A stretch of DNA of 64,000 nt from Stenotrophomonas maltophilia (GCF_002799245.1 NZ_NEQV01000010.1:40656-104655), one strand, 5' to 3'; shown: positions 1 to 8,835, counted from the stretch's first letter. Numbers and translations: made by a program. The notes: generated by a model from the letters alone, not told the origin.

Positions 1-929
1 GCCCATCGCGGCGCACGCGATACGAATCCCATGGTCTGCTGCCCGGCGCGGTCATCCAGCTTGTAGACCACGCCATCGATGTCGAATGGCAGGCCGTCGC
101 GACGCTCGCCGATGTCACGGTAATAGCCGAGCAGGCCGTCGGTGCCTTCCACCACCTTGCACAATCCGCTGACCGGGAAGCCCCAGGCACCCAGCTGGGC
201 CAGCGTGCCCGAATGGGTATCGGGCAGCTCGCCGCCCTGCACTTCGCCGGTGCCATAGGCGAAAAAGCTGAGCCTGCGCTGCGCACTGATCTTCGGATCG
301 AGCTGGCGCAGCGAACCGGCCGCGGCGTTGCGCGGATTGGCCAGCACCTTGCCGCCCTGCAGGCGCGCACGTTCGTTGTAGGCCTCGAAATCGGCGCGGG
401 CCATGTAAACCTCGCCGCGCACCTCCAGCACATCCGGCCAGTCCTTGCCGTGCAGGCGCTTGGGAATGTCGCCGATCTCGCGCAGATTGGCGGTCACGTC
501 CTCGCCGGTACTGCCATCGCCACGGGTCGCGCCAAGAACGAAATGCCCGTCCTCGTAGCGCAGGCTGATCGCCAGGCCGTCCATCTTCGGCTCGGCCGAG
601 AACCGCAGGCTGCGACGGCCCAGCCGCTCGTCGATGCGGCGCACGAAATCAGCCACTTCCTCGTCGCTGAAGGCATTGGACAGCGACAGCATCGGCACCG
701 CATGACGCACCTCGGCGAAGCGGCCGGACGGACGCGCACCGACCTGCTGGGTCGGGCTGTCGGCACGGGCCAGCTGCGGATGCTCGCGCTCCAGTGCTTC
801 CAGCTCGCGCACCATCCGGTCGTAGTCGACGTCGGGGATCTCCGGCGCGTCCAGCTCATGGTAGGCGCGGTTGGCCTGGGCGATCTGCCGGCGAAGATCT
901 TCGGCGCGTTCGGCGGGGCTGGGGCTCAT
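1..929 (-). CDS. ligA: NAD-dependent DNA ligase LigA, N-terminal part (cut by window edge)
   Basis: LigA seals nicks in duplex DNA using NAD+ during replication and repair. The 309 codons present cover the Ia domain, the adenylation domain and the start of the OB region. The AMP-accepting lysine is in the motif EPKMDG at residue 115, the same position as in the E. coli enzyme, and the text continues with the family motifs ATRGDGSTGEDVT and NPRNAAAGSLRQLD. The start is the ATG at 927-929, giving MSPSPAERAEDLRRQI. The gene lies on the same strand as zipA and smc, the usual order in Xanthomonadaceae, but here an aminotransferase gene and repeats intervene on the opposite strand. The C-terminal zinc finger, HhH and BRCT domains lie outside the window. 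Confidence 0.97.
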   Translation of the reverse strand, partial: MSPSPAERAEDLRRQIAQANRAYHELDAPEIPDVDYDRMVRELEALEREHPQLARADSPTQQVGARPSGRFAEVRHAVPMLSLSNAFSDEEVADFVRRIDERLGRRSLRFSAEPKMDGLAISLRYEDGHFVLGATRGDGSTGEDVTANLREIGDIPKRLHGKDWPDVLEVRGEVYMARADFEAYNERARLQGGKVLANPRNAAAGSLRQLDPKISAQRRLSFFAYGTGEVQGGELPDTHSGTLAQLGAWGFPVSGLCKVVEGTDGLLGYYRDIGERRDGLPFDIDGVVYKLDDRAGQQTMGFVSRAPRW

Positions 930-1041
930 CGGGATCCGGTGGTTCTGGGATGGCCGGGGATTCTACCGCGCCCGGCCGTCAGGCCCTGTAACGCCCCCGC
1001 CATTGCAGCGTCGAGCCATGCCCGGCGGGCACTCCCCTGCT

Positions 1042-1180
1042 CTGGCAGGTGCCCACCACTTCCCCGCGATGGTAGGTGCCAACCACTCCCCCGCTATGGT
1101 AGGTGCCAACCACTTCTCCGCGATGGTAGGTGCCAACCTTGGTTGGCACATCTGCAGTCGAGCATGGCTCGACGCTACAG
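1042..1180. repeat. Cluster of REP/SMAG-like repeats between ligA and the aminotransferase
   Basis: The 318-bp gap between ligA and the aminotransferase holds three or four near-identical units of about 27 bp, each containing ATGGTAGGTGCCAACC followed by a C-rich spacer. The last unit closes into the palindrome GTGCCAACCTTGGTTGGCAC, and a second small palindrome (GTCGAGCATGGCTCGAC) follows in inverse orientation and ends in GCTAC. The GTAG head plus palindrome is the architecture of S. maltophilia SMAG/REP elements. I see no gene in this stretch. Confidence 0.75.
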
Positions 1181-1247
1181 AAAAACGGGCTTGCCGCCCA
1201 TCTCCACCGGCGCTAGCGTGCGACGGCTGCCCCTCGGAATCCTGCCC

Positions 1248-2372
1248 GTGACCCTGCCTGCCTCCCGTCGACACTTCCTGCAACTGGCCGGTGCCGGCCT
1301 CGCCGTCGCCGGTAGCGGCCTGCCCTGGCCCGGCCAGGCCCAACCCGCGACAGCCGCCGCACCTGCCCCCGCTGAAGGCGCGGTGCTGCTGAACTTCAAC
1401 GAATGCCCGTATGGCCCCTCGCCCGAAGCACAGCGGGCCGCGCGCGAGAGCATCGCCAGCTGCGGCCGCTACCGCTTCGCTCTGGCCGCACAGGTACGCG
1501 ACGCCTTCATCGAGCAGGCACGCATTCCGGCCGACCACGTGCGCCTCTATCCGGGCTCCAGCGAACCGCTGAACCGCGCCGCGACGTTGTGGACCGGCCC
1601 GCAGGCGGGACTGGTGGTGGCCGACCCGACCTTCGAGACGCTGGGCGAGGTCGCCGCCGCACACGGTGCACACGTGCAGAAGGTGCCGCTGCGCGACGAC
1701 GGCGCGCATGACCTGCGCGCAATGGTCGCTGCCGCGCACGCCCGCCCGACCGGGCTGCTGTACGTGTGCAATCCGAACAACCCGACCGGTTCGATCAGTC
1801 CACCGGATGAGCTCGCCTGGCTGCTGGCCCACAAGCCCACGTCCACCCGCGTGCTGCTGGACGAGGCCTATCTGCAGTACAGCGAGCAGCCCAGCCTGAT
1901 CGCGCAGGTGACGCAGCGCGATGACCTGATCGTGCTGCGTACATTCTCCAAGCTGTACGGCATGGCCGGCCTGCGCCTGGGCGTGGCCGCCGCACATCCC
2001 GATCGCCTGCGCGAACTGGCCAGCCTCGGCGACAACCCGCTGCCGGTCCCAGCGCTGGCAGCTGCGCTGGCCAGCCTTCGCGATCCGCAGTTGATCCCGC
2101 AGCGGCGGCTGCAGAATGCCAGGGTGCGGCAGGCCACCATCGCCTGGCTCGGCAAGCGTGGCTTCAGCTGCCTGCCATCGGAGGCGAACTGCTTCGTGGT
2201 CGACGTGCAACGCGACGGCAGCGCGTTCGCCAAGGCGCTGGCGGAGAACGGCGTGGTGATCGGGCGCAGCTGGCCGATCTGGCCGCAGCGCGTACGCGTA
2301 ACGGTCGGTACCGAGGACGAGATGGCCGCGTTCCGCCGCGCGTTCGCGAAGGTGGCCGGCGTACCGGCCTGA
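1248..2372 (+). CDS. Tat-exported PLP-dependent aminotransferase, histidinol-phosphate aminotransferase-like
   Basis: This is a fold-type I aminotransferase of the class I/II (HisC-like) group, 374 aa from the GTG start. It begins with a twin-arginine signal (SRRHFLQLAG at residues 6-15, a hydrophobic stretch and an AQA-type cleavage region near residue 32), so the mature enzyme should act in the periplasm. The PLP lysine is in SKLYGMAGLRLG (K235), with the NPNNPTG loop and LLDEAY upstream. The frame is open far upstream, but GTG at 1248 is chosen because it puts the RR motif near the N-terminus; an ATG near 1164 is the alternative. It is encoded opposite to its neighbours ligA and zipA and is flanked by REP repeats on both sides. 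Its substrate is unknown; I would not call it HisC because biosynthetic HisC is cytoplasmic. Confidence 0.82.
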   Translation: MTLPASRRHFLQLAGAGLAVAGSGLPWPGQAQPATAAAPAPAEGAVLLNFNECPYGPSPEAQRAARESIASCGRYRFALAAQVRDAFIEQARIPADHVRLYPGSSEPLNRAATLWTGPQAGLVVADPTFETLGEVAAAHGAHVQKVPLRDDGAHDLRAMVAAAHARPTGLLYVCNPNNPTGSISPPDELAWLLAHKPTSTRVLLDEAYLQYSEQPSLIAQVTQRDDLIVLRTFSKLYGMAGLRLGVAAAHPDRLRELASLGDNPLPVPALAAALASLRDPQLIPQRRLQNARVRQATIAWLGKRGFSCLPSEANCFVVDVQRDGSAFAKALAENGVVIGRSWPIWPQRVRVTVGTEDEMAAFRRAFAKVAGVPA

Positions 2373-2375
2373 CCC

Positions 2376-2462
2376 TGTTGGTGGGGGCGAACCTTGGTTC
2401 GCCCTATCCACGCATGGCGTGGATCTACTGTTGTGGGTGCCGACCGTTGGTCGGCACACCGA
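2376..2462. repeat. Three short REP-like palindromes between the aminotransferase and zipA
   Basis: The convergent gap contains GGCGAACCTTGGTTCGCC, TCCACGCATGGCGTGGA and GTGCCGACCGTTGGTCGGCAC in a row. Each is a hairpin of the SMAG/REP type with a variable arm sequence. They may double as terminators for the two converging genes; no T-tract is visible. Confidence 0.65.
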
Positions 2463-2472
2463 AAAAATGCCG

Positions 2473-3213
2473 TTACCAGCGCGGGGTCTTTGTCAGCGGC
2501 GGCGCCTGGTGCTGGCGGTCGTAGGCGCGCAGCTCGTCACGGATGTGCGCGATGCGCTGGCGGCCCAGGGTGTTGCGGCTGTCATCCAGCACCACGCCGT
2601 CGAGCAGCTCGGCCATGCGCTGCACGGTCGGCAGCATCTTTTCCCAGGCGTCCAGTGCGGTCAGCGGCGCCGGCAGGGTCAGGAAGAAGGCGATGGCCGG
2701 GGTTTCCATGGCACGGATGTTGGCCATGTCGAAGCTGCCCGGCTTCATGATGCTGGCCATCGAGAAGATCGGCCCGCGCTCGGGGTGGCCTTCCACCAGG
2801 CGGTGGAACACGTTCATGTGGCCGAACACCAGGCCGGTCTTCTCGGCCGCCACCACGATGTCTTCGCCGCGCAGCTGCTCGCCGGCCCGCGCGGCCACGA
2901 ACAGCGAGACGATCTTGTCGAAATCCTGGGTGGCGCGCTTGCCAAGATCGCTGGCCGCGCCCGGGTCGGTGTCGGCCAGGCCAAGTTCGGCCTGCTCGCC
3001 TTCGCCGCCCATGCCCGGCTCGACGCGGCCATCGGCCACGACAACGCCGTCCTCGCCCAGCACCGGTTCGCGGCGCTCGCCACTGGTCGGTTCCGCGCTT
3101 TCCACGCGGCGCCCCTGGGGCTTCTTCTTCGGACGGCCAAACAGGAAGATCGCGGCGATCAACAGCAGGCCGGCGGCCAGGATGCCGATGCGCAACAGTG
3201 CCGTGTCGGACAT
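2473..3213 (-). CDS. zipA: Cell division protein ZipA
   Basis: ZipA tethers FtsZ to the inner membrane at the division site. The 246-aa protein starts with a membrane anchor (about residues 8-25, followed by FGRPKKK), then a short charged linker, then the C-terminal FtsZ-binding domain containing FFLTLPAPLTALDAWEKML. It is shorter than the E. coli protein (about 328 aa), mainly because the proline/glutamine-rich linker is reduced. It lies 46 bp downstream of smc on the same strand, an arrangement conserved in the family, so it is probably cotranscribed with smc. Confidence 0.93.
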   Translation of the reverse strand: MSDTALLRIGILAAGLLLIAAIFLFGRPKKKPQGRRVESAEPTSGERREPVLGEDGVVVADGRVEPGMGGEGEQAELGLADTDPGAASDLGKRATQDFDKIVSLFVAARAGEQLRGEDIVVAAEKTGLVFGHMNVFHRLVEGHPERGPIFSMASIMKPGSFDMANIRAMETPAIAFFLTLPAPLTALDAWEKMLPTVQRMAELLDGVVLDDSRNTLGRQRIAHIRDELRAYDRQHQAPPLTKTPRW

Positions 3214-3259
3214 TCGATAGGTTCTCCGGCTAGTTCATTCAGGTAATTAGGATGGCACG

Positions 3260-6200
3260 TCAGGCCGCGCCCGCCAATCGCGCGGCTTCTTCGAGGTCCA
3301 CGCTGACCAGGCGGCTGACGCCCGGCTCGCGCATGGTCACCCCCGACAGCTGGTGCGCCGCTTCCATCGTCGCCTTGTTGTGGCTGACGAACAGGAACTG
3401 CACCTTCTCGCTCATCTCCTTGACCATGTTGGCCAGGCGGCCGACGTTGGCTTCGTCCAGCGGCGCGTCCACCTCGTCCAGCAGGCAGAACGGCGCGGGA
3501 TTCAACTGGAAGATGGCGAACACCAGCGCCACCGCGGTCATCGCCTTCTCGCCGCCGGACAGCAGCGAGATGCTGGACACGCGCTTGCCCGGCGGGCGCG
3601 CCATGATGGTCACACCGGTGTCGAGCAGGTCTTCACCGGTCAGTTCCAGGTAGGCGTGGCCGCCACCGAACAGGCGCGGATACAGGGCCTGGACGCCGGC
3701 GTTGACGCGGTCGAAGGTGTCCTTGAAACGGCCGCGGGTCTCGCGGTCGATCTTGCGGATGGCATCCTCAAGTGTTTCCAGCGCGGTGGTCAGGTCGGTG
3801 TGCTGCGAATCCAGGTAGTCCGAACGCTGCGAAGCCTCGCCGTATTCGTGGATGGCGGCCAGGTTGACCGGCTCCAGCCGGAGCATGCGGCCATCGATCT
3901 GGTGCACGGCCTGCTCCCAGTCGCCCAGGCGGGCGTCCCCGGGCAGTGCGTTGAGCACGTCCTGCAGCACGAAACCAGCCTTCTCCACCGCGCCCTGCAG
4001 GGTATCCGCGCTGAGCACCAGTGCCTGCTGGTCCAGCTTCCGCTGCGAAATACGCTCGCGCTGGGCCAGTGCCTGTTCATCGCGCTGGTGGCGGGTCTGT
4101 TCGTAATTGCGCAGCTCGGCGTCGATGCCGTCCAGCAGCGTGCGCGCCTCGGTCAGCACGCGGTCGGCCCGCACGCGTTCTTCCAGCGCATTCTGGTGCT
4201 CGGCCTGCAGCGATTCGACCGGCGAATCACCTTCATCCAGCTGCGAATGCAGCTCGCCGAGGCGCGAATCCAGCTGCCCGCGCTGGGTACCCATGCGCTC
4301 CAACGCCTGGCTCAACGAGGCCAGCTGCGCACGCTGCGATTCCAGGGTCAGGGCCAGGGAGTGCGAGCGTTCGCGCACCGCGCGTGCGGCGTCGCGGGCC
4401 AGGTCGCGCGCCTCGGTCAACTGGCGGCGTTCACCCTCCAGCCGCTGCCGGGTCGATTCCAGGTCACCCATGCTGCTGACCGCGATCTCCAACCGCGAGC
4501 GCGCTTCACGCGCCTGCTCGTTGTTGGCTTCCAGCGTTTCCTGCAACTGCTTCAGCTCGCCTTCGATGCGGTCGATGCGCGTGCGTGCCGCCTCCACCTT
4601 GCCCTGCTGGCCCTGCAGCTGGCCAGCCAGCTCGGACACCGCACGGTGGGCCTGGTACAGCGCACGCTGCGCGTCTTCACGCTGCTGTTCGGCTGCCTGC
4701 AGCTGCTCGCGGAACCCGCCCAGCTGCTCTTCCAGTTCCGCTTCGCGGTCCTGCAACTGCTCGATCTGCTCACGCAGTTCGTTGATCTCACGTTCGCGCA
4801 GCAGTGCACCCTGCTGGGCCGCACCGGAGCGCGATACGCGCAGCCAGCCCTGGCCTAGGCGCTCGCCGCTCCGGGTGATGATCGAATCGCCTTCCGGAAG
4901 GCTGCCCTGCAGGGCCTTCGCCTCGGACAGGTCCGTGGCAGCGTGCAGGTGCGCCAGCAGGCGACGGATCGCCGCCGGGCCGCGCACGCGTGCGGCCAGC
5001 GAAGTCGGTGCAACCTTGACGTCGGCAGCCGCGCCGTCGACCAGCGCAATGTGGCCGTCACCGAGTTCGCCGAGGGCGTCGACCAGGCTGGCCGGGTCAT
5101 CGACCAGCACGCCTTCGATCAATTGGCCGAGCGCGCTTTCCACCGCGTTCTCCCAGCCGGCATCAACGTCCAGGCGCTCACCGACACGCGCTGCGGAATC
5201 CAGCCCGCGCGCCTTCAGCCACGCGACCGCCGCGCCCTGCTCCTGGCCCAGCGCGGCCTGCTGCAGGGTTTCCAGCGAGGCCAGGCGACCGCGCAGGCCG
5301 TTGGCCTGCTTGCGCAGTTCGGCCAGTTCGTTCTGGCCATTGCGCTGCTGCTCCTGCACCGCCGCCACGCCCTGCTTGCGCAGCTCGACGTCTTCGCTCA
5401 ATTCATCCAGCGCGGTCTTCTGCGTGTCGTGCTGCAGGTGCAGCTGCTCGAACGCTTCTTCCAGCGCGTCCACGTCCAGACCTGCGCGCTCGGCGGCCAG
5501 GGCCTCGCGACGCCGGTCGGCATCGAGGATCTGCTTGTCCAGGTAGTCCACGCGCGTGCGCTCGACATCGCCGGCGCGCGAGGCTTCCGAACTCTGCGAG
5601 GTGTGCTGTTCCCAGCGCTGCTGCCAGCTGGTCAGCCGGTCTTCGGCCTCACGCAGGCTTTCCTGCTTGATCTCGTTCTCTTCCTGCAGCTCTTCCAGCT
5701 GCGGGGTGGCGGCCTCCACCGCCTCGCGCAGCACCATCAGCTTGGCCTCGTCACCGCTGATGTGCTGGCCCAGTTCGGCCAGCGCCTGGCGGGTCTCGTC
5801 GCGCGCCTTGTGCAGGCGCTGCGACAGTTCGCGCTGATGCTGGATCTGCTGCTCCAGCCGCGCCAGCGTGCTGCCGACCTGATAGACGGCGGCCTGCGCG
5901 GTGTTGAGCGCGTCGGCGGCCTCTTCGCGACGCACGCGCGAGGTCTCGATGCGGGCCTCGGCGTCACGCTGATCGGCGATCAGCTGCTGCAGCCTGGTTT
6001 CTTCCTGCGACAGCCCTTCGCGCAGCTTCGACAGGCGCCCGTCCAGACCACGGAATTCCAGCGCCTTCCACTCGGCGTCCTTGACCCGGCGCTCTTCCTG
6101 CAGCGCCTGGTACTGCTCGGCCTGCCTGGCCTGGCGCTTGAGATGCTCCAGCTGCTTGCTGATCTCGTCGCGCAGGTCGCCCAGCCGGTCCAGGTTCTCA

Positions 6201-6763
6201 CGGGTGTGGCGGATGCGGGTCTCGGTTTCCTTGCGGCGCTCCTTGTACTTGGAGATGCCGGCCGCCTCTTCCAGGTACACGCGCAGGTCTTCCGGGCGCG
6301 CCTCGATGATCTGGCTGATCATGCCCTGCTCGATGATCGAGTAGCTGCGCGGGCCCAGGCCGGTGCCGAGGAACAGATCGGTGATGTCGCGGCGACGGCA
6401 CTTGGTGCCGTTGAGGTAATAGTTGCTGGTGCCGTCGCGGCTCACCGTGCGCTTGACCGAGATTTCGTTGAACGAGGCGTACTCGCCCGAGATCGTATGG
6501 TCGGAGTTGTCGAAGATCAGCTCGACGGTGGCCTGCGAGACCGGCTTGCGGGCATTGGACCCGGAGAAGATCACATCGGTCAGCGAGTCGCCACGCAGAC
6601 GGCTGGCCGAACTCTCGCCCATGACCCAGCGCACGGCGTCGATGATGTTCGACTTGCCGCAGCCATTGGGCCCCACCACGCCGGTCATGTTGGTCGGCAG
6701 ATGCAGGGTGGTCGGATCGACGAACGACTTGAAGCCGGACAGCTTGATCGTGGAAAGACGCAT
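3260..6763 (-). CDS. smc: Chromosome partition protein SMC
   Basis: Structural maintenance of chromosomes ATPase that dimerises and compacts and segregates DNA. The 1167-aa protein has the Walker A motif GPNGCGKSN at 31-39, a long coiled coil (about 170-500), a hinge (about 510-650), a second coiled coil, and the head with signature LSGGEKAM starting at 1068 and Walker B FCLLDEVDAPLDEAN. This is the typical full length. No scpA or scpB is adjacent in this window. zipA follows immediately. A candidate promoter lies about 100 bp upstream of the ATG. Confidence 0.97.
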   Translation of the reverse strand: MRLSTIKLSGFKSFVDPTTLHLPTNMTGVVGPNGCGKSNIIDAVRWVMGESSASRLRGDSLTDVIFSGSNARKPVSQATVELIFDNSDHTISGEYASFNEISVKRTVSRDGTSNYYLNGTKCRRRDITDLFLGTGLGPRSYSIIEQGMISQIIEARPEDLRVYLEEAAGISKYKERRKETETRIRHTRENLDRLGDLRDEISKQLEHLKRQARQAEQYQALQEERRVKDAEWKALEFRGLDGRLSKLREGLSQEETRLQQLIADQRDAEARIETSRVRREEAADALNTAQAAVYQVGSTLARLEQQIQHQRELSQRLHKARDETRQALAELGQHISGDEAKLMVLREAVEAATPQLEELQEENEIKQESLREAEDRLTSWQQRWEQHTSQSSEASRAGDVERTRVDYLDKQILDADRRREALAAERAGLDVDALEEAFEQLHLQHDTQKTALDELSEDVELRKQGVAAVQEQQRNGQNELAELRKQANGLRGRLASLETLQQAALGQEQGAAVAWLKARGLDSAARVGERLDVDAGWENAVESALGQLIEGVLVDDPASLVDALGELGDGHIALVDGAAADVKVAPTSLAARVRGPAAIRRLLAHLHAATDLSEAKALQGSLPEGDSIITRSGERLGQGWLRVSRSGAAQQGALLREREINELREQIEQLQDREAELEEQLGGFREQLQAAEQQREDAQRALYQAHRAVSELAGQLQGQQGKVEAARTRIDRIEGELKQLQETLEANNEQAREARSRLEIAVSSMGDLESTRQRLEGERRQLTEARDLARDAARAVRERSHSLALTLESQRAQLASLSQALERMGTQRGQLDSRLGELHSQLDEGDSPVESLQAEHQNALEERVRADRVLTEARTLLDGIDAELRNYEQTRHQRDEQALAQRERISQRKLDQQALVLSADTLQGAVEKAGFVLQDVLNALPGDARLGDWEQAVHQIDGRMLRLEPVNLAAIHEYGEASQRSDYLDSQHTDLTTALETLEDAIRKIDRETRGRFKDTFDRVNAGVQALYPRLFGGGHAYLELTGEDLLDTGVTIMARPPGKRVSSISLLSGGEKAMTAVALVFAIFQLNPAPFCLLDEVDAPLDEANVGRLANMVKEMSEKVQFLFVSHNKATMEAAHQLSGVTMREPGVSRLVSVDLEEAARLAGAA

Positions 6764-6860
6764 AGGGGTTCCGGACTGGGGCCGGCAAGCGGCCTGCGTT
6801 TACCCTCCAAGTCATTGATCCTGTTGGGATCGATGCCCGTGGAACGGGTGTGACGCCCTG

Positions 6861-6889
6861 AGTATACCGATGTGGCCGTGTTCTACGAA
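6861..6889 (-). promoter_or_regulatory. Candidate sigma-70 promoter for smc-zipA
   Basis: Reading the minus strand, TTCGTA and TATACT are separated by 17 bp and end about 98 bp before the smc start codon. The -10 hexamer is good and the -35 is weak. Assigned by inspection only. Confidence 0.4.
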
Positions 6890-6952
6890 TGGGCGTGGAA
6901 CATTGTCCAGCCCCACGCCGGCAGCCGGACGTGGCCCGGCACCACCAAACGG

Positions 6953-6990
6953 AGCCATAAAACAAAACGGGCACCCTCGCGGGCGCCCGT
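6953..6990 (-). terminator. Rho-independent terminator of the rpsF-rpsR-rplI operon
   Basis: On the minus strand, 33 bp after the rplI stop, a 10-bp stem (ACGGGCGCCC / GGGTGCCCGT, one G-T wobble) with a GCGA loop is followed by TTTTGTTTTAT. This is a classical intrinsic terminator and separates the ribosomal operon from smc. Confidence 0.88.
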
Positions 6991-7022
6991 TCTGCGGTGA
7001 TTCCAGGCCTTTCGGCGCGGGA

Positions 7023-7475
7023 TCAGGCCTTTTCGGCTTCAACCACAACCTTGACGGTGGTTTCAACGTCGGCGTGCAGGTGCACCAGGACGTCGTACTC
7101 ACCGATGTTGCGGAAGGCGCCTTCGCCCAGGATGACTTCGCTCTTGCTGACCGGCAGGCCGGCGGCGGTGAAGGCATCGGCGATTTCGCGGGCGCCGACC
7201 GAGCCGTACAGCTTGCCTTCGGTCGAAGCATTGGCGGCGATGGTCACGCTCGCGCCTTCCAGCTTGGCCTTGCGGGCATCAGCGTCGGCGTGGATGGCCT
7301 GGGCCTTGGCTTCGTATTCGGCGCGCTTGGCTTCGAACTCGGCCTTGTTGCTCTCGGTGGCCGGAACGGCCTTGCCCTGCGGCACGAGGAAGTTACGGCC
7401 GTAGCCCGGCTTCACGTCGACCAGGTCGCCCAGGTTGCCGAGGTTGGTGACTTTCTGCAGGAGGATCAGCTGCAT
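7023..7475 (-). CDS. rplI: 50S ribosomal protein L9
   Basis: L9 binds domain V of 23S rRNA and spans out from the ribosome. The 150-aa sequence starts MQLILLQKVTNLGNLGDLV and contains the family signature region VKPGYGRNFLVPQGKAV, then the long connecting helix rich in Ala, Lys and Glu, and the C-terminal domain. Length is normal (E. coli 149). It is the last gene of the rpsF-rpsR-rplI operon; a gap of about 105 bp separates it from rpsR. An intrinsic terminator follows. Confidence 0.98.
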   Translation of the reverse strand: MQLILLQKVTNLGNLGDLVDVKPGYGRNFLVPQGKAVPATESNKAEFEAKRAEYEAKAQAIHADADARKAKLEGASVTIAANASTEGKLYGSVGAREIADAFTAAGLPVSKSEVILGEGAFRNIGEYDVLVHLHADVETTVKVVVEAEKA

Positions 7476-7580
7476 GGTATTGCTCCAGATGAGTTATTCG
7501 TTAGCGAGGCGATGCCCCGCAACAAAGGCTGTCCGAATAGCTGGCACAGCGGGGGCGGCACCGGGCCGCCCCGCCGGGCA

Positions 7581-7811
7581 TCAGACGTCGTGGTTGTCGG
7601 TGTACGGGATCAGGGCCAGGAAGCGAGCGCGCTTGACGGCGGTCGCCAGCTGACGCTGGTACTTCGACTTGGTACCGGTGACGCGGCTCGGCACGATCTT
7701 GCCGTTCTCGGTCAGGTACTGGCGCAGGGTGTTGAGATCCTTGTAGTCGATCTCCTTCACACCTTCAGCCGTGAACTTGCAGAACTTGCGGCGACGGAAG
7801 AACTTGGACAT
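7581..7811 (-). CDS. rpsR: 30S ribosomal protein S18
   Basis: S18 forms a heterodimer with S6 on the central domain of the 30S subunit. The 76-aa sequence has the core motif KEIDYKDLNTLRQYLTENGK followed by PSRVTGTK and the basic C-terminal half, at the usual length. It starts 11 bp after the end of rpsF and is clearly in the same transcript. Confidence 0.98.
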   Translation of the reverse strand: MSKFFRRRKFCKFTAEGVKEIDYKDLNTLRQYLTENGKIVPSRVTGTKSKYQRQLATAVKRARFLALIPYTDNHDV

Positions 7812-7822
7812 GGGAAGGCTCC

Positions 7823-8260
7823 TTAGGCGGCGGAAGCGGCGTCGTCGCCGGCTTCGTTGTCAGCGGTGGTGGTGGACTCGCCTTCTTCGTCGTCACGACG
7901 ACGGCGCTCACCGCGCTCCGGCTTGTCACCCTTCTCGTCCTTGCTCTTCATGATCAGCGACTGCTCGGTGTCAGCCTCGTCACGCTTGATGACCAGGTTG
8001 CGCAGCACGGCGTCGTTGAAGCGGAAGCTTTCGGTCAGTTCGCTCAGAACAGCCTGGTCGGCTTCGATGTTCATCAGCACGTAGTGGGCCTTCACCAGGT
8101 TCTGGATCGGGTACGCCAGCTGGCGGCGGCCCCAGTCTTCCAGACGGTGGATGGTGCCGTTGCCGTTCTCGACCAGCGACTTGTAGCGCTCGATCATGGC
8201 CGGGACCTGCTCGCTCTGGTCCGGGTGGACCATGAACACGATTTCGTAATGACGACTCAT
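7823..8260 (-). CDS. rpsF: 30S ribosomal protein S6
   Basis: S6 is the partner of S18 on the 30S platform. The 145-aa sequence starts MSRHYEIVFMVHPDQSEQVP and contains RLEDWGRRQLAYPIQNLVKAHY, both conserved in S6. It has a longer, highly charged C-terminal tail after about residue 110 (Glu/Asp and RRRR stretches) than the E. coli protein. It is the first gene of the operon; the leader of roughly 95 nt after the predicted promoter is where S6:S18 autoregulatory RNA structures occur in other bacteria, but I could not confirm one. Confidence 0.97.
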   Translation of the reverse strand: MSRHYEIVFMVHPDQSEQVPAMIERYKSLVENGNGTIHRLEDWGRRQLAYPIQNLVKAHYVLMNIEADQAVLSELTESFRFNDAVLRNLVIKRDEADTEQSLIMKSKDEKGDKPERGERRRRDDEEGESTTTADNEAGDDAASAA

Positions 8261-8361
8261 GTTTTTTCTACCTTTCGGATGTGGCCTTGCGGCCGGACAG
8301 CCCCCCGCCGTTGAGACCGCGGTGGGGCAAGGATTCCCGCCAGGGAGGCAGGAAGCCGCGC

Positions 8362-8390
8362 ATTATGGCGCAGATGGGGTGGCCGGGCAA
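8362..8390 (-). promoter_or_regulatory. Candidate promoter of the rpsF-rpsR-rplI operon
   Basis: On the minus strand TTGCCC and CATAAT are spaced by 17 bp, ending about 100 bp upstream of the rpsF ATG. The resulting leader is GC-rich with several possible hairpins. Found by inspection. Confidence 0.5.
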
Positions 8391-8433
8391 CCAGCGGGCC
8401 ACACGGCAACCTGAACCGGGGGAGCAACCCCGT

Positions 8434-8480
8434 GCCAACCAAGGTTGGCTGCTACCGGAACAATTGCTACCGGAACAATC
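8434..8480. repeat. REP-like palindrome followed by a 15-bp tandem duplication
   Basis: GCCAACCAAGGTTGGC (8434-8449) is a perfect 16-bp palindrome of the same class as those at 1.1, 19.5 and 32.3 kb. It is followed by GCTACCGGAACAAT twice in tandem (8451-8465 and 8466-8480), a small local duplication. The element lies in the interval between the iscA-type gene and the rpsF promoter. Confidence 0.7.
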
Positions 8481-8496
8481 AGGCTCCCGCCGGGCC

Positions 8497-8835
8497 TCAG
8501 GCCTTGTCGGCGTCGGTGGTGAAGCTTTCGCCGCAGCCACACTCGGCGGTGGCATTCGGGTTGCTGAACGTGAAGGTCTCGCTCAGGCCGTGCTTGCCGA
8601 AGTCGATCACGGTGCCGTCCACCAGCGCCAGGCTCTTGGCGTCGACGTAGATCTTCACCCCGTCCTGGTCGAACACGGTGTCGCCCTCGCGCTCGTCGCG
8701 GGCCAGGTCGGTCACGTGGCCCCAGCCGGAACAGCCGGTCTTGGTCACGCCGAAACGCAGGCCCAGCGCGCCGGGGGTCTGGGCGACGAAGCGCTGCACG
8801 CGCTCAAAGGCAATGGGGGTCAGGCTGACGGCCAT
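8497..8835 (-). CDS. IscA/HesB-family iron-sulfur cluster assembly protein
   Basis: A-type carrier that binds and hands on Fe-S clusters. The 112-aa protein has the three cluster-binding cysteines C35, C99 and C101 (TGCSGWGH and ECGCGESF), at the same positions as in E. coli IscA; the overall text resembles IscA more than ErpA. The start is the second in-frame ATG (MAVSLTPIAF), because the upstream ATG would add nine residues not seen in the family. It stands alone, divergent from asnS and away from any isc or suf operon in the window, so it could equally be named as a generic A-type carrier. Confidence 0.92.
   Translation of the reverse strand: MAVSLTPIAFERVQRFVAQTPGALGLRFGVTKTGCSGWGHVTDLARDEREGDTVFDQDGVKIYVDAKSLALVDGTVIDFGKHGLSETFTFSNPNATAECGCGESFTTDADKA

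Noticed and set aside
8261..8360. S6:S18 autoregulatory leader RNA before rpsF
   Set aside because: The position is right and hairpins are possible, but I could not match the conserved motif by eye. A covariance-model search would decide.
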